Below are positions 26,612-35,334 of a DNA stretch of 64,000 nt, in pieces. A model generated the notes under the pieces. It was not told the origin of the DNA. It did not search any database and worked only from the letters and a program-made list of their open reading frames with translations. The position numbers and the translations under genes are program-made. The number at the start of each line of letters is the position of its first letter. Position 1 is the first letter of the stretch. This stretch comes from Breoghania sp037026715 (lineage in GTDB: Bacteria > Pseudomonadota > Alphaproteobacteria > Rhizobiales > Stappiaceae): positions 1 through 64,000 of the forward strand of contig NZ_JBANCG010000005.1 in assembly GCF_037026715.1 (NCBI RefSeq), written 5' to 3'.

Positions 26612-26866
26612 ATGCACATGTACGGTTTCGGCTGGATCATGACGATCATCATCGGCGCGCTGGCCGGGTGGATCGCCGAGAAGATCATGAAGGCGGATCA
26701 CGGGCTGATCCTCAACATCGTGCTCGGGATCCTCGGCGCGGTGATCGCCAATGCCCTGCTGTTCCGGCTCATCGGGCACACGATGGCCGGGTTCATCGGG
26801 CAGCTTGCGGTCGCGGTGGCCGGCGCGTGTCTGCTGATCTTTCTCTTTCGCGCCATTCGACGTTGA
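26612..26866 (+). CDS. GlsB/YeaQ/YmgE-family small membrane protein
   Basis: An 84-residue protein with three hydrophobic helices (about 6-24, 31-53 and 58-80), a glycine pattern GALAGWIAEKIMK and ILGAVIAN, and a basic end RAIRR. These are the marks of the transglycosylase-associated (GlsB/YeaQ/YmgE) family, small inner-membrane stress proteins of unknown biochemistry. GGGGAGA precedes the ATG. It is inserted between lpdA and lipA, 43 bases after the lpdA stop, probably cotranscribed. Confidence 0.85.
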   Translation: MHMYGFGWIMTIIIGALAGWIAEKIMKADHGLILNIVLGILGAVIANALLFRLIGHTMAGFIGQLAVAVAGACLLIFLFRAIRR

Positions 26867-26962
26867 ACCACGCCGCCAAAGGCTTAAAAGGCCTCGATAG
26901 AAATTCCCAGAAGCTGCCGGCCGCCCTTGACGGCGGGCACTGTCCGCGAGACATGTTTGGTC

Positions 26963-27946
26963 ATGGTCACAGTCCTCGATACCGTTTCTGGCGCTGACGC
27001 GCAGCGAGCGCGTCCGCGTCATCCGGAAAAGCAGAAGAACGCCGAGACGCCGATGAAGCGCAAGCCGGCGTGGATCCGCGTGAAGGCGCCGGGCTCTCCG
27101 GTCTATCGCGAGACGCAGGAGGTCGTGCGCTCAAACAAGCTGGTGACGGTGTGCGAGGAGGCGGGCTGCCCCAATATCGGCGAATGCTGGTCCAAGAAGC
27201 ACGCCAGCTTCATGATCCTCGGCGACACTTGCACGCGCGCCTGCGCCTTCTGCAACGTGCGCACCGGCATGCCCGGTCCGATCGATCCCGACGAGCCGAA
27301 GGGCATCGGCGAGGCGGTCGCGGCGATGGGGCTTGATCATGTGGTCATCACCTCGGTCGATCGTGACGATCTGGATGACGGCGGCGCCCGGCATTTCGCA
27401 GACGTGATCCAGGCGATCCGCTCGCGCTCGCCGGAGACGACCGTCGAGGTGCTGACCCCCGATTTCCTGCGCAAGGAGGGGGCGCTGGAGATCGTCGTGA
27501 AGGCGAAGCCCGACGTCTTCAACCACAATCTGGAAACCGTGCCCTCGAACTATCTGAAGGTTCGCCCCGGTGCGCGCTACTTCCATTCGATCCGGCTGCT
27601 GCAAAGGGCCAAGGAACTCGATCCGACCATCTTCACCAAGTCCGGCATCATGGTCGGGCTCGGCGAGGAACGGAACGAGGTGCTGCAGTTGATGGATGAT
27701 CTGCGCTCGGCCGATGTGGACTTCCTGACCATCGGCCAGTACCTGCAGCCGACCCGCAAGCATCATCCGGTTATCGACTACATCACTCCCGAGGCCTTCA
27801 AGGCCTATGAGCAGATCGCTTATGCGAAGGGCTTCCTGAAGGTCTCGGCCAGCCCGCTGACGCGGTCCTCGCACCATGCCGGCGACGATTTCCGTGATCT
27901 GAAGGCGGCTCGCCTTGCCCGCGACGGGATGGCGGCGCACGCCTGA
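26963..27946 (+). CDS. lipA: Lipoyl synthase
   Basis: Radical-SAM enzyme that inserts two sulfurs into octanoyl groups on E2-type proteins, making the lipoyl cofactor used by PdhB and PdhC upstream. The 327-residue protein has the auxiliary cluster ligands C64, C69, C75 (CEEAGCPNIGEC), the SAM cluster CxxxCxxC at C90, C94, C97 (CTRACAFC) and the C-terminal R-S-S at 301-303 that ligates the auxiliary cluster. The start MVTVLDT matches rhizobial LipA N-termini as I know them, although no Shine-Dalgarno sequence precedes it. Its position after pdh genes ties cofactor supply to the complex. Confidence 0.96.
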   Translation: MVTVLDTVSGADAQRARPRHPEKQKNAETPMKRKPAWIRVKAPGSPVYRETQEVVRSNKLVTVCEEAGCPNIGECWSKKHASFMILGDTCTRACAFCNVRTGMPGPIDPDEPKGIGEAVAAMGLDHVVITSVDRDDLDDGGARHFADVIQAIRSRSPETTVEVLTPDFLRKEGALEIVVKAKPDVFNHNLETVPSNYLKVRPGARYFHSIRLLQRAKELDPTIFTKSGIMVGLGEERNEVLQLMDDLRSADVDFLTIGQYLQPTRKHHPVIDYITPEAFKAYEQIAYAKGFLKVSASPLTRSSHHAGDDFRDLKAARLARDGMAAHA

Positions 27947-28256
27947 CACCGTCGGCGCCAGGCATTCCAGCGGATCGCTGCGTGTTTTTTCCGGCTTGCG
28001 CGGAGTTGGCCGGACGCGGCAGAAAAGGGGAGGGTGCGGAACCGTCGGTTCTTGTCGCCGTTCGCACAATGCAAGGCCGCACCGCAGCCGTCATGAATCG
28101 GTCGGCGGCCGAAATCTGGAGCGCTTGACTTGCAGGCGAAATCGCCTGTCCGGCAAAGCACCTCGGATCAACAGTTTGAGCCCACGTTCTTCGATCTGAT
28201 CGGGCCGATCCGATCGGAGCATGCTCTAGAATCAGGGAGCCGCGAGTACCCCCAGC
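27947..28256. other. Gap between lipA and the COQ10/RatA-like gene
   Basis: 310 bases with no gene I can support. It begins with the lipA terminator (27968-27990). The rest is presumably the promoter region of the following gene; nothing else stands out. Confidence 0.5.
27968..27990 (+). terminator. Terminator after lipA
   Basis: Short stem CAGCG-GAT-CGCTG followed by CGTG and six T residues, 22 bases after the lipA stop. Confidence 0.5.
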
Positions 28257-28712
28257 ATGCCGACTTTCCAGACAAGCCGCCGTGTCCAGCATTCGGCTGA
28301 CGACATGTTCGATCTCGTTGCGGATGTTGAAAAATACCCCCGGTTCGTGCCGCTCTGCCAATCGCTGAAGGTTAGAGGGCGGCGCGAGCTGGAGGATGGC
28401 CGTGTCGTTCTGATCTCCGACATGACGGTCGCCTACAAGGTCTTCAGCGAAACGTTTGCCAGCCGGGTCACGCTGGACAGGGCGCAGCGGCAGATCATCG
28501 TCGAGTATCTGGAAGGCCCGTTCCGTCACCTGGAAAACCGGTGGGACTTCAAACCGGTGGGCGAGGACCGGTGTGACGTGGGATTCTTCATCACCTACGA
28601 GTTCCGTTCGCGTACCCTCGGCTCGCTGATGGGGGCCATGTTCGACAAGGCGTTCCGAAAATTCGCCTCGGCTTTCGAGGCTCGCGCCGACGAGATCTAC
28701 GGCACCGCCTGA
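28257..28712 (+). CDS. COQ10/RatA-family START-domain protein
   Basis: A 151-residue single-domain protein of the SRPBCC/START fold. MFDLVADVEKYPRFVPLC is the family signature, followed by the antiparallel sheet and a long C-terminal helix (LMGAMFDKAFRKFASAFEARADEIY) that closes the hydrophobic pocket. Eukaryotic COQ10 binds ubiquinone and supports respiration; the E. coli homologue RatA was described as an inhibitor of ribosome subunit joining. In alphaproteobacteria the gene often follows lipA, as here, which favours a respiratory role. Automatic labels calling it a toxin should be treated with care: no antitoxin gene is next to it. Confidence 0.88.
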   Translation: MPTFQTSRRVQHSADDMFDLVADVEKYPRFVPLCQSLKVRGRRELEDGRVVLISDMTVAYKVFSETFASRVTLDRAQRQIIVEYLEGPFRHLENRWDFKPVGEDRCDVGFFITYEFRSRTLGSLMGAMFDKAFRKFASAFEARADEIYGTA

Positions 28713-28728
28713 CCCGTCGCGAGATGGC

Positions 28729-29148
28729 TCAGCGCGCCGAACGCTTGTTGAGGAGCTCGATCCAGCCGTATTTCTTGTCGGTCGGGAGGTCAGGAGCGCC
28801 CTGGACCTTTGGCCGGGCCTCGTCGCGGACCTGGGCAAGCTGCTGCTCGGGGTTGCGACAGATCAGTCGCCAGGTCTTGCCGTTGGAATATTCCACGCCA
28901 AGGCTGTGGCCCTCATAGGCCTGATTGTCCAACCAATCGATCGTATTCCAGTAGACGTAATAGCTGCGCCCGCAATAGTCGACGCGCGTCATTTGCTGTC
29001 TGGCCAAATCTTTCTGGAAAATCTGGTGGCTGGACAGGAATGCACCAGCCTCGTCGCGCGAGATGATATGAACCTCGCCCGCAGCCGCGGCCGATGCCGA
29101 AAACAAGCCGGCCGCCATGAGAAGATAACTGATGCGCATTCCTCTCAT
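28729..29148 (-). CDS. Small secreted protein of unknown function
   Basis: A 139-residue protein that I do not recognise. It has a clear signal peptide (MRGMRISYLLMAAGLFSASAAAA), then a region with aromatic-rich stretches (DYCGRSYYVYWNTIDWLDNQAYEG) and two cysteines (DYCG and LICR) that may pair in the periplasm. The C-terminus is charged. Start 29148 or the ATG three codons on are both possible; neither has a well-spaced ribosome-binding site. It is convergent with the COQ10/RatA-like gene (16 bases apart) and lies just downstream of cinA on the same strand. Confidence 0.7.
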   Translation of the reverse strand: MRGMRISYLLMAAGLFSASAAAAGEVHIISRDEAGAFLSSHQIFQKDLARQQMTRVDYCGRSYYVYWNTIDWLDNQAYEGHSLGVEYSNGKTWRLICRNPEQQLAQVRDEARPKVQGAPDLPTDKKYGWIELLNKRSAR

Positions 29149-29217
29149 CCCCAGAACGTCTTGTGGTCCATGCTGGCGTCATGCCGGGCACCGTCACCAC
29201 GTCGTTCCAGAATGATC

Positions 29218-29742
29218 CTACTCATCGCGGATTGAAATACCCCGAAATGAATCAATCGAATTTGAAATAAGTTGCAATGCATAGCCGGCTGCCGCGGTGC
29301 GGATTGAAGAACGCCCTAAATCAGAAAAGCTTCTGACCGAATGCGTCGTTTCCGCGTGTCTTGACGCGATTGCAAAATGCACAAGTCCGACGGGCTTGTC
29401 GGCAGAGCCGCCGCCGGGGCCCGCAATTCCGGTTATGGAGACCGCGATGTCGGCATTCGAATGTCTCACCGCGCCTTCGGCCATGGCCTTCGCCACGACG
29501 GCGCTGACGGCCCCGTGCTCCGCCAGCATGTCTTGCGCAACGCCGAGCATCTCCATCTTGGCTTCGTTCGAATAGGTGATGTAGCCGCGCTCGAACACGG
29601 TCGAGGATCCCTCGATTTCGGTAAGGGCCGCGCTGACCAGTCCCCCCGTACAAGACTCAGCTGTCGCGAGCTTCAGGTTCGCCGCGCGGGCGCCGGCAAG
29701 GATTTCGCGGGCAATCGCATGAAACGGCGTCAGGTCGGTCAT
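29218..29742 (-). CDS. cinA: CinA-family protein (nicotinamide-nucleotide amidase domain)
   Basis: A 174-residue stand-alone CinA C-terminal domain, the PncC type that deamidates NMN to NaMN in pyridine nucleotide recycling. Motifs are AESCTGG (catalytic Ser/Thr region), YITYSNEAK and GIAGPGGGS-x2-KPVGLV. It lacks the N-terminal MoCF-like domain of long CinA, as is usual in rhizobia. It lies 51 bases after ispDF on the same strand, likely in one transcript. Confidence 0.92.
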   Translation of the reverse strand: MTDLTPFHAIAREILAGARAANLKLATAESCTGGLVSAALTEIEGSSTVFERGYITYSNEAKMEMLGVAQDMLAEHGAVSAVVAKAMAEGAVRHSNADIAVSITGIAGPGGGSADKPVGLVHFAIASRHAETTHSVRSFSDLGRSSIRTAAAGYALQLISNSIDSFRGISIRDE

Positions 29743-29793
29743 TGTCTTCGGTCCTCGTCGGAAAGTCCGGTCCTTGACCGGCGAAATCGCGCC

Positions 29794-31035
29794 TTACGCC
29801 ATCGGGAGCCGGATCGTGGCCGCGGCGAGAGCCGCGATGCCTTCGCGCCGTCCCGTGAAGCCGAGCCGCTCCGATGTCGTCGCCTTCACCGCCACCCGGT
29901 CCACGGCGATACCGCAGATTTCGGCGATACGGGCTCGCATGGAATCGCGATGCGGTCCGATCTTCGGAGCCTCGCAGACGATCGTCAAATCGAGATGTGC
30001 GATTGCGCCGCCCCGCGCTGCTACGGCGCTCACCGCCTCGCGCAGGAAGATCTCGGAGGACGCCCCCTTCCATTGCGGATCGCTTGGCGGAAAATGCGAG
30101 CCGATATCCCCGTCGCAAAGCGCGCCGAAAATCGCGTCCGTGATCGCGTGAAGGGCGACATCCGCGTCCGAATGGCCGGAAAGGCGCCGATCATGGGGAA
30201 TGTCGATGCCGCCCAGCGTGACATGATCGCCTTCGGCAAAGGCATGAACGTCATAGCCCTGGCCCATGCGGATGTCCGCAAGCGCGCTCCAGGCGTCACG
30301 CGTTGCGCGCGCTTCGGCCTGTTGCAGGTCGTCTGTCGTCGTGATCTTCATGTTTTCTCGCTCGCCCTGGACCACGAATACTTCCCGGCCGTTCCATTCG
30401 GCCACGGCGGCATCGTCGGTGAAATCGGCAACGCCTTCTGCGGCAGCCCGCCTGTGGGCCTCAAGCAGGGGGCCGAACCGGAACCCTTGCGGGGTTTGCG
30501 CCGCCCATAACCGGTCGCGCGGGACGGTTTCGACGATCCGCCCGGAAGAATCGACGCGTTTCAATGTGTCCACGACCGGCGTTGCGGCCAACACGGCATC
30601 ATGGCCGGCAAGGAGTGCATCAATGACCGCATCGACGGTATCGGGAGAGACGAAGGGTCGCACCCCGTCGTGAACCAGCACGAAGTCGGGCTCGTATTTG
30701 GCCAGTGCTTCGAGCCCCGCATGCACCGACGCCTGGCGCGTGGCGCCGCCTGGAACCGGTGCGGCCAGCCGTTCTCCGATCTGGATGTCGGCGACGGCCG
30801 CTTCATAGATGTCACGATCCTCGGCATGAATGACGGCAAGAAGCGGCGAAATCCGCTCGGCGACTGCCAGTGATTGCAGGCTTTTGGCCAGAATCGTCCG
30901 CCCGCCGATCGGCATGTACTGCTTCGGGGCAGAGCCGGGAGCGGCTCCCATGCGGGTTCCTCGGCCGGCGGCAACGACTAGGGCGGCGATACGTGGTGGT
31001 GTCGGCACGATACTTGCGAATTCCTGCTTGAGCAT
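29794..31035 (-). CDS. ispDF: Bifunctional IspD/IspF enzyme of isoprenoid synthesis
   Basis: Fusion of two non-consecutive steps of the MEP pathway: IspD (CTP + methylerythritol phosphate) and IspF (MEcPP synthase). The 413-residue product carries the IspD nucleotide loop VVAAGRGTRMG and TPQGF in its first ~235 residues. The IspF part follows with GQGYDVHAF, the metal site DADVALHAITDAI and SHFPPSD. The fusion is typical of alpha- and epsilonproteobacteria. ATG 31035 is used; a TTG at 31086 would add 17 residues and has no ribosome-binding site. Divergent from dusB. Confidence 0.95.
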   Translation of the reverse strand: MLKQEFASIVPTPPRIAALVVAAGRGTRMGAAPGSAPKQYMPIGGRTILAKSLQSLAVAERISPLLAVIHAEDRDIYEAAVADIQIGERLAAPVPGGATRQASVHAGLEALAKYEPDFVLVHDGVRPFVSPDTVDAVIDALLAGHDAVLAATPVVDTLKRVDSSGRIVETVPRDRLWAAQTPQGFRFGPLLEAHRRAAAEGVADFTDDAAVAEWNGREVFVVQGERENMKITTTDDLQQAEARATRDAWSALADIRMGQGYDVHAFAEGDHVTLGGIDIPHDRRLSGHSDADVALHAITDAIFGALCDGDIGSHFPPSDPQWKGASSEIFLREAVSAVAARGGAIAHLDLTIVCEAPKIGPHRDSMRARIAEICGIAVDRVAVKATTSERLGFTGRREGIAALAAATIRLPMA

Positions 31036-31108
31036 TCCGGTTCCCGGCGCGGCGCGCGCCGAAGCGGGCTGCCGTTTTTCGGTCAATTAGGCGGGAGTGA
31101 CAATCTTC

Positions 31109-31127
31109 TTGTACAAAATGCGTGCAA
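31109..31127. promoter_or_regulatory. NtrC-like dyad upstream of dusB-ntrBC
   Basis: TTGTAC-N7-GTGCAA: arms pair at five of six positions and match the half-site spacing of NtrC boxes (TGCAC-N7-GTGCA). A second, weaker copy keeping GTGCAAT sits exactly 40 bases downstream. Confidence 0.45.
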
Positions 31128-31149
31128 TCTCTTGCCGAAGCACGAACAA

Positions 31150-31166
31150 TGTCTAATATGTGTGCA
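31150..31166. promoter_or_regulatory. Second, weaker NtrC-like half-site
   Basis: Right arm GTGCA is kept within ATGTGTGCAAT, an 11-base near-repeat of ATGCGTGCAAT 40 bases upstream; the left arm is poor. Spacing of about four helical turns would place both on one face of the DNA. Confidence 0.3.
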
Positions 31167-31349
31167 ATGACAGATAATGCTCAGGAATTAAGCATGGAAG
31201 CTGGGCGGCATGCGGCGGGCGGCGCTCCGGCGGCTAATGGAGCCGTTTCCGGCAGTTCGCGTGCTTCCGACTCACCGTGCGGCGATCCGAATTCTTGCTT
31301 CTGCGCGCCTGAAACGGCAGCGCAATCGGAGAACGATCATCGGCAAGGC

Positions 31350-32345
31350 ATGACGGTTTCCTTGGTAATCGGTGGCGTGCAGTTGCGCAACCGCGCGTTT
31401 CTCGCGCCCATGTCAGGCGTGAGCGATTTGCCGTTTCGCAGGATCGCGGCGCGGTTCGGCGCGGGGCTGGTGGTTTCCGAGATGGTCGCGAGCGACGCGC
31501 TTGTCGATGGAGACGAGGAAACCGTCCTTCGCTCTGTCGGCGAGGGAATCTTTCCTCACGTGGTGCAGCTTGCCGGTCGCGAGGCGCGCTGGATGGCGGA
31601 AGGTGCACGGCGGGCGGAAGCCGCCGGCGCCGATATCATCGACATCAACATGGGGTGTCCCGCCAAGCGGGTCACGACAGGCTATTCCGGCTCCGCGCTG
31701 ATGCGCGATCTGGATCACGCGATGACGCTGGTGGAGGCGACGGTCGCGGCGGTTTCGGTTCCGGTGACCCTGAAGATGCGGCTCGGCTGGGATGAGGCGT
31801 CGATCAACGCTCCGGAGCTTGCGAGGCGTGCGGAGGCGGCCGGCGTTGCGATGGTCACGGTGCACGGGCGCACCCGCTGCCAGTTTTACAAGGGGCGCGC
31901 GGACTGGGATGCCATTCGAGCGGTTCGCGAGGCCGTGACGATTCCGCTTGTGGCCAACGGCGACTGCGGATCGGTGGAGGATGCCCGCGAGATGATGGCG
32001 CGGGCCGGGGCCGATGCGGTGATGGTGGGGAGGGCGAGTTACGGGCGGCCCTGGCTCGCGGGCCAGATCGGGGCGGCTCTGAACGGTATGGCTCAGCCGG
32101 ATGCGCCGCGAGGCGCCGCGCTCGCCGATCTGGTTGCCGAGCACTACGAGGCGTTGCTGACCCATTATGGCGTTCATATCGGGCTGCGCGCTGCCCGCAA
32201 GCATCTCGGCTGGTATCTGGACGCGGCATTCGTCGAGTGCCCCGGCCAGGAGCGTCGAATTCTCATGACGGCGGAGGATCCCGCCGTCGTTCTGCGCCTC
32301 GTGGAAAAGATCTTCCGCGACGGCGATGTTCGGAGTGCCGCATGA
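31350..32345 (+). CDS. dusB: tRNA-dihydrouridine synthase B (NifR3)
   Basis: FMN enzyme that reduces uridine to dihydrouridine in the tRNA D-loop. The 331-residue reading starts MTVSLVIGGVQLRNRAFLAPMSGVSD and includes the family signature DINMGCPAKRV, the catalytic cysteine being the C of this motif, then LKMRLGW, VTVHGRTRCQFYKG and the FMN-phosphate loop ANGDCGS with GRASYGRPW. Starts further upstream (to 31122) would add up to 76 low-complexity residues. In alphaproteobacteria this gene, once called nifR3 or orf1, is the first gene of the ntrBC operon; here ntrB begins inside its stop codon (ATGA). The link to nitrogen control is positional only. Confidence 0.93.
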   Translation: MTVSLVIGGVQLRNRAFLAPMSGVSDLPFRRIAARFGAGLVVSEMVASDALVDGDEETVLRSVGEGIFPHVVQLAGREARWMAEGARRAEAAGADIIDINMGCPAKRVTTGYSGSALMRDLDHAMTLVEATVAAVSVPVTLKMRLGWDEASINAPELARRAEAAGVAMVTVHGRTRCQFYKGRADWDAIRAVREAVTIPLVANGDCGSVEDAREMMARAGADAVMVGRASYGRPWLAGQIGAALNGMAQPDAPRGAALADLVAEHYEALLTHYGVHIGLRAARKHLGWYLDAAFVECPGQERRILMTAEDPAVVLRLVEKIFRDGDVRSAA

Positions 32346-33523
32346 GCGATGATCTGATAAAGGGCGCGCGCCCGCTCCCCGTAGAGGGGGAGACGACGGT
32401 TCTGGACGCGATTCCGCATCCCGTTCTGCTTGTGGCGCCGGATGGCGAGGTGGAGGCGGCAAACACGGCTGCCGAGGAATTCTTCGGCGCCAGCGGCGCT
32501 GTTCTGCGCCGGCACAAGCTCAGCTATTTCATACCCTTCGGCAGCCCTGTTCTCACGCTGATCGAACAGGTGCGCGAGCGCGGTGCGCCCGTCAACGAAT
32601 ACAAGGTCGACATCTCCTCTCCGCGGATCGGTACGGAAAAGATGGTCGACATATACGCCAGTCCCGTTGCCGAACATCCCGGCTACGTGACCCTGATGTT
32701 TCAGGAACGCACGATGGCGGAAAAGATCGACCGCCAGCTCACCTCACGCGGCGCCGCGCGCACGGTGACGAGCCTTGCGGCGATGCTGGCGCACGAGATC
32801 AAGAACCCGCTTTCCGGGATCCGCGGGGCCGCTCAGCTTCTGGAGCAGTCCGCGGACGACAACGACCGGGCACTTACCCGTCTCATCATGGAAGAGGCGG
32901 ACAGGATCGTGAAGCTTGTCGACCGGATGGAGGTTTTCTCCGACGAGCGGCCGGTGGACCGCGAGCCGGTAAACATCCACGTCATTCTCGACCACGTGAA
33001 GCGGCTCGCGCAGTCGGGGTTTGCACGCAACATCTCCATCGTCGAGGAATACGACCCCTCGTTGCCGCCGGTCTACGCCAACCGCGACCAGCTCATTCAG
33101 GTGTTTCTGAACCTGGTGAAGAATGCGACGGAAGCGATTGGCGCGGACGCGGAAGGAGAGATCGTGCTTTCCACCGCGTTCCGCCCCGGGATCCGTCTGT
33201 CGGTGCCGGGCGCGGCCGAACGCGTGTCGCTGCCGCTGGAGTTCTGCGTGCGCGATAACGGCCCGGGCGTGCCGGAGGACCTTTTGTCCTATCTGTTCGA
33301 CCCCTTCGTCACGACCAAGATCAACGGAACGGGACTGGGGCTCGCGCTCGTCGCCAAGATCATCGGCGACCACGGCGGCGTCATCGAATGCGACAGCCAG
33401 CCCCGCAAGACAACTTTCCGCATTCTCATGCCGGCTTTCGTCGACGCTTCTGGCGTTGAGGAAGACGCCGGCACCGAAGGCAAGACCGGCGGTGAAACGT
33501 CCGACAGCGACAGGAACGACTGA
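32342..33523 (+). CDS. ntrB: Nitrogen regulation sensor kinase NtrB (GlnL)
   Basis: Cytosolic histidine kinase/phosphatase that sets NtrC phosphorylation in answer to the PII protein. The 393-residue protein has no membrane helix. A PAS domain (about 18-125) is followed by the H-box LAHEIKNPLSGIRGAA with phospho-acceptor H151, then the ATPase domain with N-box NLVKNATEAI, G1 DNGPGVP and G2 GTGLGLALV. The start at 32342 overlaps the dusB stop as ATGA, so the two are translationally coupled. The last ~30 residues are acidic and disordered. Confidence 0.96.
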   Translation: MSDDLIKGARPLPVEGETTVLDAIPHPVLLVAPDGEVEAANTAAEEFFGASGAVLRRHKLSYFIPFGSPVLTLIEQVRERGAPVNEYKVDISSPRIGTEKMVDIYASPVAEHPGYVTLMFQERTMAEKIDRQLTSRGAARTVTSLAAMLAHEIKNPLSGIRGAAQLLEQSADDNDRALTRLIMEEADRIVKLVDRMEVFSDERPVDREPVNIHVILDHVKRLAQSGFARNISIVEEYDPSLPPVYANRDQLIQVFLNLVKNATEAIGADAEGEIVLSTAFRPGIRLSVPGAAERVSLPLEFCVRDNGPGVPEDLLSYLFDPFVTTKINGTGLGLALVAKIIGDHGGVIECDSQPRKTTFRILMPAFVDASGVEEDAGTEGKTGGETSDSDRND

Positions 33524-33525
33524 CC

Positions 33526-34968
<1,443 letters not shown>

Positions 34969-35334
34969 TGTCTCAGGGTCTGGCATCTTCTCGAGGTGCC
35001 AGACCGGGATCGCAGCGCTTGATTTCGTCTCGCGCAGAATGGCGCGTCAGCGCATTGGATGATTTCCTAGGATATTTTCCGGCGATGATTTCCGGGGATG
35101 GTTTGCCGGTGCAGTCGGAGCTGTCCGGCCGCGCACGAGTGCGACGCGGCGGGCGTCACCGTTCTTGCGCGTTCCGGCTGCGGCGGGGCGAGATCACAAG
35201 CCCGTTATCCGCCATTTGCGGGCTGCATATTTTCCATGCCTTTGCTATGTCGCATTTTCGCTACAGTGTGTGATATTCGTTACGCGAATTCCTTGGCGCC
35301 TCCCGCTCGCGGGATGGCAGGTTTCGGGCATTTC
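34969..35334. other. Gap between ntrC and ntrY
   Basis: 366 bases. It starts with a hairpin (34977-35005). The ntrY frame is open through part of it, but these codons read as low-quality sequence with many cysteines and no family likeness. The rest probably includes a promoter for ntrYX; the part from 35220 to 35280 is somewhat A+T-rich, but I see no certain boxes. Confidence 0.45.
34977..35005 (+). terminator. Hairpin after ntrC
   Basis: Perfect 9-bp arms GGTCTGGCA / TGCCAGACC with an 11-base loop, eight bases after the ntrC stop. No T tract follows, so termination may be partial, leaving ntrYX linked to the ntrBC transcript. Confidence 0.45.

Larger units (their letters stand above)
31036..31349. 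other. Divergent region between ispDF and dusB-ntrBC
   Basis: 314 bases with the promoters of two operons. It holds the NtrC-like sites at 31109-31127 and 31150-31166. The dusB frame is open through much of it, but those codons lack family likeness, so I treat it as leader. Confidence 0.5.

Noticed and set aside
28257..28712. A RatA-type toxin with an antitoxin neighbour
   Set aside because: No small gene of the RatB type is adjacent; the neighbourhood (lipA before, a secreted protein after) is that of the COQ10-like housekeeping gene.
31105..31140. A sigma-54 promoter before dusB
   Set aside because: TGC-rich sequence resembles -12 elements, but no GG-N10-GC spacing is present.
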